A stretch of 64,000 bases of DNA from Monoplex corrugatus (GCA_030674185.1 JAPXFY010000015.1:27816685-27880684); one strand, 5' to 3'; positions 1-12,587 are shown, counted from the first letter of the stretch. The notes: a model not told the origin generated them from the sequence alone. Translations and numbers: made by a program.

Positions 1-196
1 TATGCGTATTGAAGGAAGGTCAAGCAGGTAACGCATGGTCTCTGTGGGTGTGTCTTCTGTGGTTCCGAGGATCACTCTCATTGCTTTGTCTAGTATTCTA
101 TCTAGTTTCAAAAGGTTTGTCCGTGACAACGTAATTAGGCCAAGTCCATAGTCGACGATACTCAGTATTATAGCTTGGTATAACCTAACAGAACAA
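1..196 (-). mobile_element. LINE reverse transcriptase, C-terminal (thumb) relic; 3' part of a split element
   Basis: Read on the minus strand this stretch has one open frame giving RLYQAIILSIVDYGLGL, then LLKLDRILDKAMRVILGTT and MRYLLDLPSIR. That block follows the palm domain in an RNase-H-bearing LINE lineage that I recall as abundant in gastropods. It runs off the left edge of the window. The upstream part of the same protein (frame KGLSTLKTIVTKVVEQR) lies about 1.8 kb to the right on the same strand, and an RTE-like LINE on the plus strand separates the two. I therefore read 1-196 and 2010-4080 as one element split by a later insertion. Only the thumb is visible here, so it is a fossil with no expected activity. 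Confidence 0.8.
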
Positions 197-2009
197 AATG
201 GACATGGATGAATCCAGAGGAAAGCACGAGAAATCAAATGGATTACATCCTGATAAATAAAAGATTTAGAAATTCTTTACTGATAGCAAAAATATAATCC
301 TGTATTGGAAACATTTATGCTGAAAACGAACGAAAAATAACAAACTAAACCTTGGATTCTTAAAGACAAATGAACCTACCTGTTCTATACAAATTCAGAG
401 CTCTGATTTTTTTAGGACAGTGAGGAATAATGGACAAATTTGAAAGACTTAACAAATGAAGGAAAATTGGATGACGAAAGAAAATGACGAAAGAAAATTT
501 AAGCTTGACTGATAAATATAGGAAAGAAAGGCAAAAAAGGAAGAATATAAAAAGACAGACAAGAAAATCAGGAATACGTGCAATGAAGCTAAGAAAGCCT
601 GGTTAGAAACAAAGTGCAAAGAAATAGAAAACCGACACAAAACAGACCCTAAATTTACGTATGAACAGAACTATTGAAGAAATTGCTCACAGGAAAAAGA
701 CATGCACATAGACTGTCGTCATGGGGAAAAAAGACAAAATAGTGGATGAGAAGAGCAAAATGAAGACTTGTTGACGATGACAAAAACTAGGAATACATTA
801 GAAAGAAATTTGAAAGGTGAAGAGAGAATAGCGATGAAAAAGATGAAACATGGAAAAGCCCCAGGACTAGACAATATTACTATAAAAATAATTGAGGCTC
901 TAGATGCATTTGGTATAAAAAGTAACGGCCCTCCCGAATGAAACTTATGATACCGGAAAAGTCCGCATTTGCACTTCCAAAGAAAACAGCTTACAGAATG
1001 CGAATTCTATCGTACAGTCATGATGGGGACAAGGAATAGCATCAAAACAGAAAATGAATAGTACAAGAACATTATGGATCTGTTGAAGGGAAAGGAACGG
1101 TTAATGCCATATACATCCCAGTACTCTCATAGAAAGATCAACTAACTTGAATCAGGATTTATTTATATTTATGCTTTGTTGACTAAACCAAGGCTTTTGA
1201 TCAGGTAAGAGACAAGAAGAATTGATCAACTAAATGGAAAAGCTCAACAGAGATCCAAGAATAATAAGATATATGTAATGGGAACATACAGCGGTAATAA
1301 AAGACATACAAAACTTGTGAATATAAAGGAAACAGAAAGCAGAAATAAAGGGCGCGAGCTGAATAGTAAGAAGACTGAAGTCATGGTAATCAGTTACAAA
1401 AAATCCTCTCATGTAAAATAAGGAAAAATACTAAACAATCTTCGTTGTGCAGACGATACCGGTCTTAATGCAGAAAATGAAAAAGACCCACAAAACTTGT
1501 GAACATATGACAGAAACAGAAAGCAGAAATATAGGGCTGGAGCTAAGTAGTAAGAAGACTGAAGTCATGTTTATCAGTAAAAAAGAAATCTCCTCATGTA
1601 AAATAGCAGCAAATGGCACAACAAGTAAGTTAAAAATATCGGGGAATAGTCAGTCCACTAGACGGCATATTCACATCGGATATATCCATCAGAATCGGCC
1701 AACCCTAAAACAGATGAAAAGGGTTCTTACCAACCCATGCTTATCAATGGACACCAGGAAGACAGTTTTCCAGTGTTATGTACAACAAATACTGTTTGTA
1801 CGGGTTGCCAGACCTGAACAATCAACAATTTAAGTCAGAACAAGGTCGAGGGAGGAAAACACAAGCAGAATTTATAGAGCATTTCATGAGGCAAAAGAAA
1901 TTTGTACACCTAGTCACAACAGGAAAACTAGAGTGAAAAAGAGCACCGGGTAGATTCGTGTGGAGGGCCATGATGGCCAACCCCATGCGGCAAGGCACAT
2001 GATGCTGAT
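190..2009 (+). mobile_element. Degenerate RTE-like LINE (endonuclease tail, RT, 3' end) nested in another LINE
   Basis: Plus-strand homology begins near 199 with an endonuclease-end block (WTWMNPEESTRNQMDYILIN). A linker follows near 540-660 (NEAKKAWLETKCKEIENRHK), then the RT finger motif near 840-900 (KMKHGKAPGLDNITIKIIEA), the post-palm block GLELSSKKTEVMFISKK near 1530-1600, and a C-terminal block ending RAMMANPMRQGT near 1960-2000. The element ends in a GAT-rich tail, ATGATGCTGATGATAG. Many frameshifts and stops make it a pseudogene. Two other copies of the family are at 42718-43505 and 47976-48044, and all share the terminal block and the GAT tail. The palm region holds a 184-bp internal duplication. 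The RTE-like label rests on recalled sequence pattern, not a tree. Confidence 0.8.
1303..1620 (+). repeat. Internal tandem duplication (offset 184 bp) in the RTE-like LINE
   Basis: The segment around AACAGAAAGCAGAAATA through AAGAAGACTGAAGTCATG and TCATGTAAAATA occurs at about 1330-1420 and again at about 1514-1605, 184 bp later. The copies differ at many sites, so the duplication is not recent. It repeats the region just after the RT palm. Confidence 0.75.
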
Positions 2010-4080
2010 GATAGCTGAAAGAGATAAACGTTGTTCAACGACTTTAGTTACTATTGTTTTCAGGGTTGAAAGGCCTTTTCACATCTGAGTGCAGTGGTTT
2101 CCACATGTTTTCCACGAAGGTAGCATTCTGTCAAAACTGATGCCAAGGTATGTAGGTTGTTTGTTCGTTCGGTATTGATTCCTCTGAACATGGAATGTTT
2201 TTCTCGCTGCTTTGTTATCAAGGGTGCAGAATAGTACCTGTGCTTTGGTAGGACGATTGTCGATCCAGCTTCTTGACATCTTTGACCTACACTGATTCAC
2301 TGTTCTCGGGCAGCTTTTTTTTTTTCTCTTTCTATAGCATTTTTACCTATATTGTAGAAAAGTCTGTCGTCAGCAAAGCTGAGTATACGGGTTGGTATGT
2401 TGTTCTTTAGGTCAAGTGGTAGGACTACTATTCGTTCTTCAATTGTAACGGCAATCCACCTTATAACTGTTAAGCTGACGCCATGTCCCTGAATCAGTTC
2501 CATGAGTTGTGCGAATTAGACTTTTACGTACGCATCGTGTAAATAAATAGCTACACCAACGGTGTCTTTTTTGTTCTGAAAACCTTCGTAGATTTCGTGA
2601 GCAAAGGCAGCTGCGTTTTTCCACGTACTTTTTCCTGTTCTAAAGCTTCCTTGATTAGATGGGAATGTTTTCTTTTTCTGTCTGCTAGGTCTCTAGTTAG
2701 TTTCTTTGCAATTTTTTCCATCAGTTTCTTAACTAACTTTTGAACAGTCAGGATGCGACATCGAATTAGTCTGTGATGATCTTTACCTGGTTTCGGTAAG
2801 ACTTTATGAGCTGTGTATCCAGTCCTCAAGAATATGACCTTTCTCAAAACTGTCCTGAGAGAGTGTATGTATTTCGGTTTTAGTCGTGTTCAAACAAATT
2901 TTGCTGTCAAAGTATCGAATCTTGTATGGACCAGGGGCTGTGTCTTTTCTGCAATGTGCAAGTGCTTCGTACATTTCGTGCTCAGTTATTTCTCTTCGTT
3001 TGTTCTTAATATGGTTCCATCCGCGTTCGTGATATCAAGTGCTGTGGTGTGTGTAATTTCCCCTTCCATTTGTTGACAGAAAACTTCAGAACAGTTCCAG
3101 TTACTGTCTTTTGCTTCCTGAGCTAGGGTTTTTGAACTGCTCCGTTTTTTTCGTCCGTATTTCTCTTATACTCGTCCATTTTACTTGTACTATCATGGTC
3201 TGAACAATATCTTCTTCTGCGTTGTTGCCAAGTTTTTACTGCAGCCCGTTGTTTTCTTTCCAGGCGGTCTCTGCGTCATGATTCCAACAAGTGTTGTTTT
3301 CTTGATGTCTAATCATTTCTCGTTTTCACTTTTAATTTAATGATTCTGAGTTTAGAAACGATATCAGATTCTGTATCGTCATAATGAAATCGAATTCTTG
3401 GTTGAGCTAGCGTTTCTTGAAAATGTATATTTTATTATGTTGAATACTCATTAGTTGTGTTAGTTTAGGACAGATGAGTGTTATAACAATAGTACTTTGT
3501 GTATCTCCTTGTCTTGCATCCATATGGATTGGTGATGATGTGAGTCGGCTGAGCTGGATATCACAAAGCATCTCTTTCATAGCATGTCCCAGGACGTTGG
3601 TACTATTCTGATCCCGCATTGCAGATCTTGCACTGAGATTGCTACATATTACGATAATGCTTCTTAGTTCATCATCAGTTTCTTCTTGGAAGTTTCACGT
3701 TGTTTTTTTAGGTATAGGAGTGGGGGGGGGGGGGGGATCCTGGGTGTACATAAGCACTGACGAGTACACCGTTTTCTGCTTTTCGTTTGGAGTTTGAAGG
3801 CTAATGCCCAGTAGTTCACAAGAATTAGCATACATTGTTCTAGGTCTAATATGGAGACTTTCTATTTTAGGTTCTTTTTGATGAGTATAGCTAGTCCTCT
3901 TCCATCAGGTTTTTGAATTTACGACGAAGTCTTCGAAGTCCATTGGTTTCTCTGGTGCGTTCTGATTGTTTGAAGACACAGTATATCAAAATTACCACTG
4001 ATATCGCAACGATTTATATCCTTTTTCTTGCACTGGGAAAATTCCAGGCACATATTCTAAAGTATTTCTTTGAGAGCCGT
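2010..4080 (-). mobile_element. Degenerate LINE with endonuclease and RT, minus strand; 5' part of a split element
   Basis: On the minus strand, endonuclease-like blocks come first (DILCLQT near 4000, GRGLAILIKKN near 3880, ANSCELLGISLQT near 3800). An RT follows: VLPKPGKDHHRLIRCRILTV near 2800, an ADD-type active-site block FADDRLFYN near 2380, PTYLGISFDRML near 2140, and KGLSTLKTIVTKVVEQR near 2020-2065. The order EN then RT and the recognisable boxes identify a non-LTR retrotransposon. Stops and frameshifts are frequent. The protein breaks off near 2024 and resumes at 196. The 5' limit is uncertain; weak coding-like sequence may reach about 4250. Confidence 0.75.
3722..3736 (+). repeat. 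Poly-G tract (15 bp) inside the LINE relic
   Basis: An uninterrupted run of 15 G, likely expanded by slippage after the LINE decayed. Confidence 0.95.
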
Positions 4081-4840
4081 TCAGGTTGCATCAGTTTTCC
4101 AGTTATGTTTGCATGTTTCCTTCTTTTTCCTAGCTTCTTCTGCCAGTGTGTCGAGCAGTCCTTGTGCCACCGGACAGTATATTCCCTTTCTGCTGCATTT
4201 TCATAGTTCTGATTTTGGGTTTACAGAATACTTGGTGGTGCCTGATTCCGTTCCACGTATTGTATTCTTTCATATACATATTTTTTTCTGGTTAATTTCC
4301 AATCGAATTTTTGTTTTGTTTTTGTTGTTCCTTGAATTAACTGTCACATTTTTCTTCCTGAGCTTACTATGTATACCCCAGAACATTTTAGTTTTTAAGG
4401 TAAACGTTTCACGTAGCCACAAGCTGCTATTTTTTGTAAAGTCTTGATCATCTACTTTTTTCTTTTTCCTTTTAGTTTTTGTTTACTTATTACGTATGTA
4501 TTTATTTACCTATTTATTGCTTACTTATGTATGTATTTCTGTATGCATTTATTATTTTATGTAATATGTATTTACTTACTTATTTATCTTTTTATTTATT
4601 CATCTGGACTTTCAAGTAATAACATGTAGACACACACATACAATTATGCACACACATACACATCCGCACACACATACCTAAATACATACGGACAATCAAA
4701 TTTCAGTTCCCACCTACTGGACCCAACAGGTATGTTAAACAAACTATGATGAAAACACTTGGTTTGCTTGATAAAGTAAAAACTATGGAGTCATTTCTAA
4801 AGTTGATAAAATTAAAGTAATCAAGAAAAACAGAGGGTTG
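4081..4840. other. AT-rich stretch with decayed TTTA/TATG-type simple repeats
   Basis: From 4440 to 4600 the sequence is a degenerate mixture of ATTT and TATG words, followed by short CACA-rich sequence at 4628-4680. The first 170 bases may be the far 5' end of the minus-strand LINE. No gene is recognisable. Confidence 0.5.
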
Positions 4841-4844
4841 ACAT

Positions 4845-6880
4845 GAAATCATTTTCCAGGTGCAAACCGTAAAATACCGACAGAACAATGGATTACAAGT
4901 ATGAATTGTACAGACAGGACATAACACAGTTTACAAGGGAGTACTGTATAGATGTGACATGAAAATGCCTGCAAATGTCATTTATGAATATGACACAAGA
5001 AGACTGAACTATACAAGGAAAGGCATGAAAGGCGAGGACTATGAAGACTAACACCCCATCACAAATAAACCAACAAAAGAAAACAAAACAAAACAAAAAA
5101 AACCAGACGTAACTGCTGAGATGCTGAGTGTAAAGAGATGACATGAAATGACTTACATGTCTAAACTGTGAAGCGCTGACATGAAATGTTACAGGACGAT
5201 GTGTAAAGGTGTGACATAAACGTCTCTTACAGCAGTTTACAGGTGTAAGTAAACATGTACAGGAATGATGTGTAAAGACGCAGCAATAAACGATTTACAA
5301 GAGTAATCAGCAAATGTTTGACACAAATGAGAAGTATTAAGTGTATATATATGACATAAGTTAACTAACTTGAAAAATACATAATGTTAGATGAAATAAT
5401 TTACAAGTGTGTAATATGAATGATTTCATATGTAATGGGTAAATGTGTGATGGAAAACCATTCATGTGGATGAATTTGAGATTAAACATTATTTAGAGAC
5501 AAGTGTTTTGTATAAATTCGTCGTCTAATAGTTGTGTCATTTTTGGCTCCTGAACCGCGTTTCTCTCATAGAGAGATAATGTCTCGTAAGTATTCATAAT
5601 TTTTTAAAGTTAAAAGTGCGGACAAAATTACCTACAGATGTAAACTATAAAAAATCCGACCTGCAATAGTTTAACCCTTTGACACCCGCATCCTATCCAC
5701 CAACTGCAAAAACGTAGCCCTTTGACTCCTGCAGGAAGTTGGCGGATAGAGTGAGGGAGTCAAAGGGTTAATTTTTTTTGCTTTGGTTGACAAGGCGGGA
5801 TGCTGGTGGACATGGTCCGGGAGTCAAAGGATTAAGGGTGAGATTTGTAAATAAATAAAATAAATGTAAAATGATTGAGATTGTGAAGTATGAATATGTG
5901 ACATTAAAAAAATTAGGGCGTGAACTATAAAACTGACACACGTGAACGTTTACGGATGAAAACTATACAGATGCAACACAAAAGAATTCATGTGAGTGAA
6001 GATGTTGTTGTGTGACAAAATGGCTTACAGGTATGAACTCTAAAAGTGTGACATAAAACAGCTTACACGCAGTAACTGCAAATATGTGACGTCTAATGAA
6101 CTAACAATAAAGTGCAAAGTATGGCACAAAATGACCATCCCCAGCAGTGAAAGACACAAGTGTGACATAAACTGAATCATGCGAGTGACGTGACATAACA
6201 TATTTGACATGTGTGACAGTCAATGGCTGACATCAGAGGCATGAACTGATTTACACTTGTGAAATGTTCAGAGGAGACATATACATTCATAATACTTCTA
6301 ACCTCCATCGATTACAACAATCATGCAATGGATCAGGTGCGGTTTATGAAGCTTTAAATTAAGACAAGAAAATTGTATCATCTAAGTGCTCTAGTAAAAA
6401 AACATTCCACAGTATGCAGATAAATCGGTTTCTGAGCAATAATATTATGATCCAAATCATAAAATCTGGAAGTGCCTTGAATCTAAATGCAAATATGTGG
6501 AATGTTCCTTCCAGAATTATTAATATTTGTCTAAATGATTTCACTATTTCTTATTACATTTTTAAAATGTTTGTCTGATGATTAATGGTATTTACTCTAG
6601 TTGTTTGTTGACAGAACTGTTTATAGCTTTGTGTCTTCCATGCCCAAAAGCCTTTACAAATGAATAAAATCTTGCCTTTCAGGGGGGAAAACACATGTGG
6701 ACTGTATCACAATATAGCAGAAAAACAAGTTACATGTAGGAACTGACGGTATGACAAAAAAGGGTAGAAACACAAGTGAAGACGAGACGAGGACTGTGCT
6801 GCACCAAACTCCATTTAAATGTATAACTGTACAAAGTGTACAAATGTACAGACTGTACAAAGTGTAAGTGTAGGCTCACC
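4845..6880 (+). repeat. Ancient, decayed tandem repeat, period about 37-39 bp
   Basis: The phrase GTGACATAAAATGA followed by TTACAGGTGTGAACTGTA recurs with heavy divergence across this stretch, spaced about 37-39 bp apart. It is clearest at 6040-6290, where successive units of 39, 37 and 39 bases can be cut before each TGTGACAT or variant. The array is AT-rich and is interrupted by the MITE at 5671-5835 and by less clear stretches at 5520-5670 and 6300-6690. No coding potential is seen. I judge the periodicity by eye. Confidence 0.5.
5671..5835 (+). mobile_element. Small TTAA-flanked MITE (piggyBac-like termini), copy 1
   Basis: A 165-bp palindromic element bounded by TTAA on both sides. Its left terminus is TTAACCCTTTGACACCC and its right terminus is GGGAGTCAAAGGATTAA. 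A third terminus-like motif, GGGAGTCAAAGGGTTAA, sits internally and ends at 5771, so 5671-5771 is itself a TTAA-bounded palindrome of 101 bp. Starting CCC after a TTAA target is the hallmark of piggyBac-type transposons and their non-autonomous derivatives. No ORF is present. The second copy is at 35182-35345 with the same architecture. Confidence 0.8.
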
Positions 6881-7364
6881 CCAAAAATCCCTTGACATCA
6901 TGCACGCTGCTGTTAAAAGAGAGAAACCAAATTACGGTTAGCATGAAACAAACTAGCCAACAAAGCAAAATATAATACAGCAGGAAAAAAAATTTAAAAT
7001 TCTAAATGACTGTTTGTACATGTAAAAATATTAAGATGGCCATGCCGTGATCAGAATCTCCTTTTTCTGAAAAAAACAAGCATATGGCAGAACATGGGAC
7101 ATAATCATGAGACTGCTAGACAATAAGTTTTCTGTTGGTAGTTCACGTTTACTTACTTGTGACATATCAAGTTACAGATGTCATCACAATGTATATAGTT
7201 AGACTTGGAAATATGTTCAACTTGTTAACACCACAAGCCCACTGATTCACAATAAAAGACTTTTTTGCTCACAGATTTACACACATTTGGGTGCCCCACC
7301 CCAAATGGATTAAGCTCATCGTTTAAACTTACGCATTTGCGACTTTCTCTTAAATTTAAACAGT
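6881..7364. other. No recognisable feature
   Basis: Unremarkable AT-rich sequence with no long frame, no repeat and no RNA-like motif that I can see. Confidence 0.5.
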
Positions 7365-7452
7365 AGTGTGTGCGTGTGCGTGTGCGTGCGTGTGTGTGTG
7401 TGTGCGCGCGCGCGCGTGTGGTGTGTGTGTGTGTGGGTGTGTGGTGTGGTGT

Positions 7453-7510
<58 letters not shown>
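7365..7510 (+). repeat. (GT)n compound microsatellite
   Basis: About 145 bp of GT dinucleotides with GCGC and GGTGT interruptions, the last 50 bp pure. Confidence 0.98.
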
Positions 7511-7514
<4 letters not shown>

Positions 7515-8328
7515 TTTTCTTTTGTTTCCTTTTTTCTTAACATATGCACATGTCTATGTATTTTTGTGTGTGTGAAGTCTACATGTGTAGTCCATTAAGT
7601 CCATATATTAAAAAAAATATTTTTATTGTCAAAGTTGCCAACCATTGTGGACAGACTAAACTAAGGTTTGTTTATATAAATAATCGTTGTTACATCTCAC
7701 AGTCTTATACAATGTACAGAAAATGTACCTTTAACGTTAGTTGTAGTGTGTATTTATGGAAACGTTTGATTATTAATGTGTTGTTATTGTTATTTTTTGT
7801 TTTTGTTTTGTTTCGTTTCGTTGTTGTTGTTGTTTTTGGTATCGTTTTACGTTATAGTCGCTTTTTGAATCGTAGCGTAGGTCCATAAATATTTTTTGTC
7901 ATAGCTTTGAAATATGGTCAATGTTTATTACGATGTCTTTAGTAATGTCTTGAAAAAGTTCTTCGTGTTTACTAATGATACTTAACTATGTTTGATGAAT
8001 TATCCATGTACAGAGGGCCTTTTCTCTGGTAACAATGGGAGATGATTTTAACAAGTCTATGTTGTGTTTCACACATCAAAAATGCAGAAATATTTGCACG
8101 TCTTAATGAGTGACATGTCTTATTTTTTTCAATGTAAAGTTAACTTATGTTCAAAATCAGAAATGTGCCTATTCTTTAGCTGTGATCGTTGTACTTTTTT
8201 TTTAAAGAAAAGACAGGCAAACAAACAACAAGTCCTTTCTGCTGATTCTTTCTTAGCATCGGGGCTACTGTTAGGCGGATATTCTGTATCATGGTGCTGG
8301 TCTGTGTTCTGTTCACACCAGTATCTTG
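7511..8328. other. No recognisable feature
   Basis: AT-rich sequence with a short GTT-rich run near 7790-7840. Frames here show no conserved motif. Confidence 0.5.
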
Positions 8329-8487
8329 AGAGAGTGAGAGAGAGAGAGAGAGAGAGACAGACAGAGACAGAGAGGGAGAGAGACAGACAGACATACAGAA
8401 AGACAGAGAGAGAACGAAGAGAGACTGAAAGAAAAAGACAGAGAGAGACAAAGAGAGAGACAGAGAAAGAAAGAGACAGAGGCAGAC

Positions 8488-8561
<74 letters not shown>

Positions 8562-8576
8562 AGAGAGAGAGAGAGA
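8329..8576 (+). repeat. (GA)n and (GACA)n microsatellite
   Basis: About 250 bp of GA repeat with GACA and GAAA interruptions in the left half and a nearly pure GA core at 8490-8555. Confidence 0.98.
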
Positions 8577-9314
8577 AGGAAACCATACAGTCAAAAAAAA
8601 ATCCACAGAACGTTACGTTAAACACTACCATTGTTTTCACTAACAGAAGGCTATTTTGTTTACATAAAAGACTAGCTCACTGCCCTATCCCAAGCTGTAC
8701 TAACGACTGAGCTGAAATGACAAGCACGGAAACGTGACAAATATGGACGTCGCAATTTCAGATTCTCCAGTCATGACGAGAGACGATAACATTCTGGAAA
8801 TGTGAAATAACAGATAAACAAAGTGCTACGCATTGATGTATGTGGGAGAATGATTTCAGCAACAAGAGATTCTATTTCCAAAGCAATATTCTCATATTTG
8901 ACGTACGTTTTCGTCAAAAAATATATGAACATGCTTTTGAAAATGTCAGAAGTGTGCACTGATCACGATTTTATTTATTTCTTCATCTACTGATTTATTT
9001 ATGATCATTCTTGTTGTGTAAAGCTTGAGGCATGCCTGGACCAGCAGCTCAGAAAAATGAAGCTAGTTTGGTCAAAACTGGATAAAAGGAAGAAAACAAT
9101 GGAAGCACAAAGCGCACTGTAACCGAGATACATACATACGGCACACAGCACTTTGCGGAAGAAAACCCTCATTGAAAGAAGACTTAGAATACACCATAAT
9201 TCGTGTATCTGGATTCAAAATGAGAACAGAACACGGTATTGATCATGAGTACGATGACAGTAAACATTTCAATTATGTAAAAAAATGCTGACCCCGGAAA
9301 TGATTTGTGTATTT
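8577..9314. other. No recognisable feature
   Basis: Single-copy-looking sequence within this window; no gene, RNA or repeat recognised. Confidence 0.5.
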
Positions 9315-9402
9315 AGATGCGAGCGTGCGCGCCCGCGCGCGCGCGCGTGTGTGTATGTGTGTGTGTGTCTGTGTGTATGCCTGTGTCTGTGTGTGTCTGT
9401 AT
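9315..9402 (+). repeat. (CG)n/(GT)n microsatellite
   Basis: A CGCGCG core passes into GTGTGT and GTCTGTGT repeats. Confidence 0.9.
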
Positions 9403-9476
9403 GTGAAGAAGGCCGGTATTTAACGGCTGTTGGGCGCATGTGAAGAACTTTGTAGCGGAGATTTAAAACAAAAGGT

Positions 9477-9477
<1 letters not shown>

Positions 9478-9511
<34 letters not shown>
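9478..9511 (+). repeat. (GA)n microsatellite
   Basis: About 34 bp of pure GA repeat. Confidence 0.95.
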
Positions 9512-9513
<2 letters not shown>

Positions 9514-10582
9514 CTAAACAAGGAGACAGAGACGCCGAGCTGTCTACGTAGAACGTTGATAAAAATGGAAATGTGAACAAGTATCACACCACCTGCAACG
9601 ACAGAACGGAAAGAGTGAGGGGAACAAAAGCCTCTATCACAGCCCAAAGAACAACAAGAAACTAATTGTCCATGAGGCGTCAATCGCTCTCGTCTAGCGC
9701 GCTATCACTTTATTGTGTTCAATAGTCAGCAAGCTCGCGCCGTCATCTTCACGTAGGCCTACAACATTTATCTTGCCGGTGAGATTCTTACATGGCTGCG
9801 GAGAAAAACTCGTCAATAAAGATGAAGGGGGCCGTTTTTCTCTCCTCCCTTGGGCGTGCGCTCGTTAAGAGAAAGTCGCAGCGCTCGTCAAGTATTGGGT
9901 TTCATGGTGACTACGCCTTAGCTTATTGTTAATGACGTCCTGCCCACCATGTCTCGTGCATACAAGTCGCCACTTTATGTGTGCCTGCTGCAAGCAACTC
10001 GCTCTTTGCTGCCTCGTAATCAATGCACATGTTGCCACGGTTCAGGCGATTTTGTTGCCGCGTCTGATGCGGAGTAGCACATGTCAACGGCTGCACTCCG
10101 TAAGGTATATATACCCCATGCCTCCCCCCCCCCCCTCACCTTGCATCTTTCAGTACCTTTTTTCAATTTCAATCTTTCATAACCGATGCACAACTTTGTC
10201 GAAATATTTGCCTGAGTGGCTGCAATCTACACGTTCATTTCCCTTTTGCCCCATAAAACTTTTGATAATGTCAACTGGTCAGTCAATGCATACCGTTGTT
10301 GAAAAAATTGTCTTGCCACAGTTTTTGAGACTGTTGCAGGCGTCTAACGTGCAGCAGATCATGTCAATGGCAGCACTCCAAAAGTTCCTTCTATCCCACT
10401 TCAGAATCTTACAATACAATTTTTTTCTGAATTTATATCGTTTGGTGGCTATGGCGTGGCACGTATAACCAATTGGAATATTCAGCGTGTGTTAACACCT
10501 TTTGGGGGATGCTCAAAGCACAAGCTTGAAAAATTAATGTATCTTTTTTCCCCTCTTTTTGTCACTCACTCATTGATTTTGG
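9512..10582. other. Unassigned stretch with a locally CpG-richer part and a 46-codon frame
   Basis: From 9690 to 9940 CpG is more frequent than in the neighbouring AT-rich sequence. A frame starting ATGGCTGCGGAG at 9792 and ending at 9932 gives MAAEKNSSIKMKGAV and on to ALAYC; it matches nothing I know. A 180-codon frame at 9926-10468 is also unrecognised. Two segments, 10010-10105 and 10280-10385, share a weak similarity ending in GCACTCC and may be an old duplication. Confidence 0.3.
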
Positions 10583-10747
<165 letters not shown>

Positions 10748-11434
10748 CCCCCCCCCCTCTCGCTCTCTCTCTCGTGCTCGTTATTTCAGTTATTAAATGC
10801 TCATACGGGCGAAGAGCCTTCACTGGACTATAACAGTAACTACTGATAATGGAGAGACAGTCATAAAGCAGTGATGATCAAGATAGACTTGACTCACGAG
10901 CGCTATTAACAGTCAGGAGCTGGCTACAAACTAATACCCCGGACCTGACTAACTCCACCGGCTTATCTCTAGGAGTCAGGGAGGGCTCAAAATGGTGTGG
11001 TATCCTGCTGTGATTACCAACCCTTGTCGGATATAATGGTCAAAATCGGGACGTCAACACGAATCTCTCTGTGAGTTTTATTCCAGTCGGAATCACTCCC
11101 TGAACTAACAAACGTCAAAGTCTTCACAGTCTCGGCAGACAACTCCTCGCATATATACGGGGACGATTTTTTCTACGCCATAATAATACACTAAGGGGCA
11201 AATAACTCTCCAATAACGCCTATCATATACTATGAGGAAACAACTATCGGCCACATACTATTATACACTTAGGTGGAATGACTCAGAAACGCAGGGAAAA
11301 TATGAATAAACGTAATCCTTTCGGTTGTGCGAAAATAGCTAAAGCCATAATTATGAGTGTAATACCAGTCGTTTGAGTTCTTGATCTGAAGAATCTCCCT
11401 CTCCCTTTTCCTCCCCCTTAACCTCTTTTTCCCT
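10748..11434. other. No recognisable feature
   Basis: Moderate-GC sequence with no frame, tRNA-like box or repeat that I can defend. Confidence 0.5.
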
Positions 11435-11516
11435 CACACACACACACAGAGAGAGAGAGGAGAGAGAGAGAGAGAGGGGAGAGAGAGAGGAGGAGAGAGA
11501 GAGAGAGAGAGAGAGC
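11435..11516 (+). repeat. (CA)n(GA)n microsatellite
   Basis: A short CA run is followed by interrupted GA repeat. Confidence 0.95.
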
Positions 11517-12587
11517 TGGTGATGCCTTTTTGTGTGTGTGTGTTGTTTCTTGCTCAGTCTTTCTCTGGTGTTTCTCTTGGTTTCATGACACGAAGAACTG
11601 AAACTCTAACAGTTGCACACATCGTGGAATCTCAAGGTTGCAGTCCCTGTGTTCATCCAACTCTGTACAGCTTCTCCTTTCCCTACGTATTCACAATGCT
11701 CGACAAGCCTACAGGGCGTATTTTGAACATCTTTTTGCATTCTCACCATGCTAACTGTCCTAATGTGCATAATGTGCTTTACATCCTTACAGTGAGACCT
11801 CCCATTAATAAGTTTAGCCAAGACGCAGACCGCCATTCACCGACAGCAGTAGTATGAACAGCAACCTGCAGTACCTTAAATAATTCTTTTAGAAATATAA
11901 TAAAGAATTCAACTCTTTCTTCGGGCTAATCAGTGAATTTTGAATGCAAATATTAGATAGATCAGCTCAGATACTTCATTTTAATCTGTGAATTTCAAAT
12001 GCATGTTAACCTTTTCTTTTTTCATGTTAATCTATAAAGTATAAATTCTGAGAAAATGAAAATATCAAAATTGAAATTAATGCACTCAGATTTGTTTTCG
12101 TGTGCTGAGTCTCATATTCTTTGCCCAGGTTCTTATAACAGTAACTTTACAATGCGACAGGCAACAAGCAAAAACTATACAACCATAATAATAGTATCCT
12201 TTACGATCTAGCATTTAAAAACAATAATAACGTATTTATTAAAGAGTTCAACATGATAACTTTACGCACTTGAGCAGTTGATTTTAACTGGAAGTTTTAT
12301 ATCAAAGTGTGAAAAACGAAAATTAAAACAATTACAAAACAAAAAGAAAATACGACGATAATAAAACATTATGCTCCTAGAGTTGAGACACTGTACAATT
12401 TCAAGTTCCAACTTTTCAACTCCCAATGAAAGACGTTTTCGTGAAATAAAATGTAACATGATCTAGATTGCAGTGGCAAGAAAAACTGGATAACAAATGC
12501 ACACCTTTGTATGAATACAGATTTGGGTATATGTGGTTAAATTAATATGTTGGTAGCTTAAATTGTTTTCTTCACATTCTTCATCAA
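11517..12587. other. No recognisable feature
   Basis: A 112-codon frame at 11519-11857 has no motif I recognise. The rest is AT-rich with no visible feature. Confidence 0.45.

Noticed and set aside
9926..10468. 180-codon frame as a host gene
   Set aside because: No recognisable domain, a composition typical of chance frames in this region, and no splice or promoter signals.
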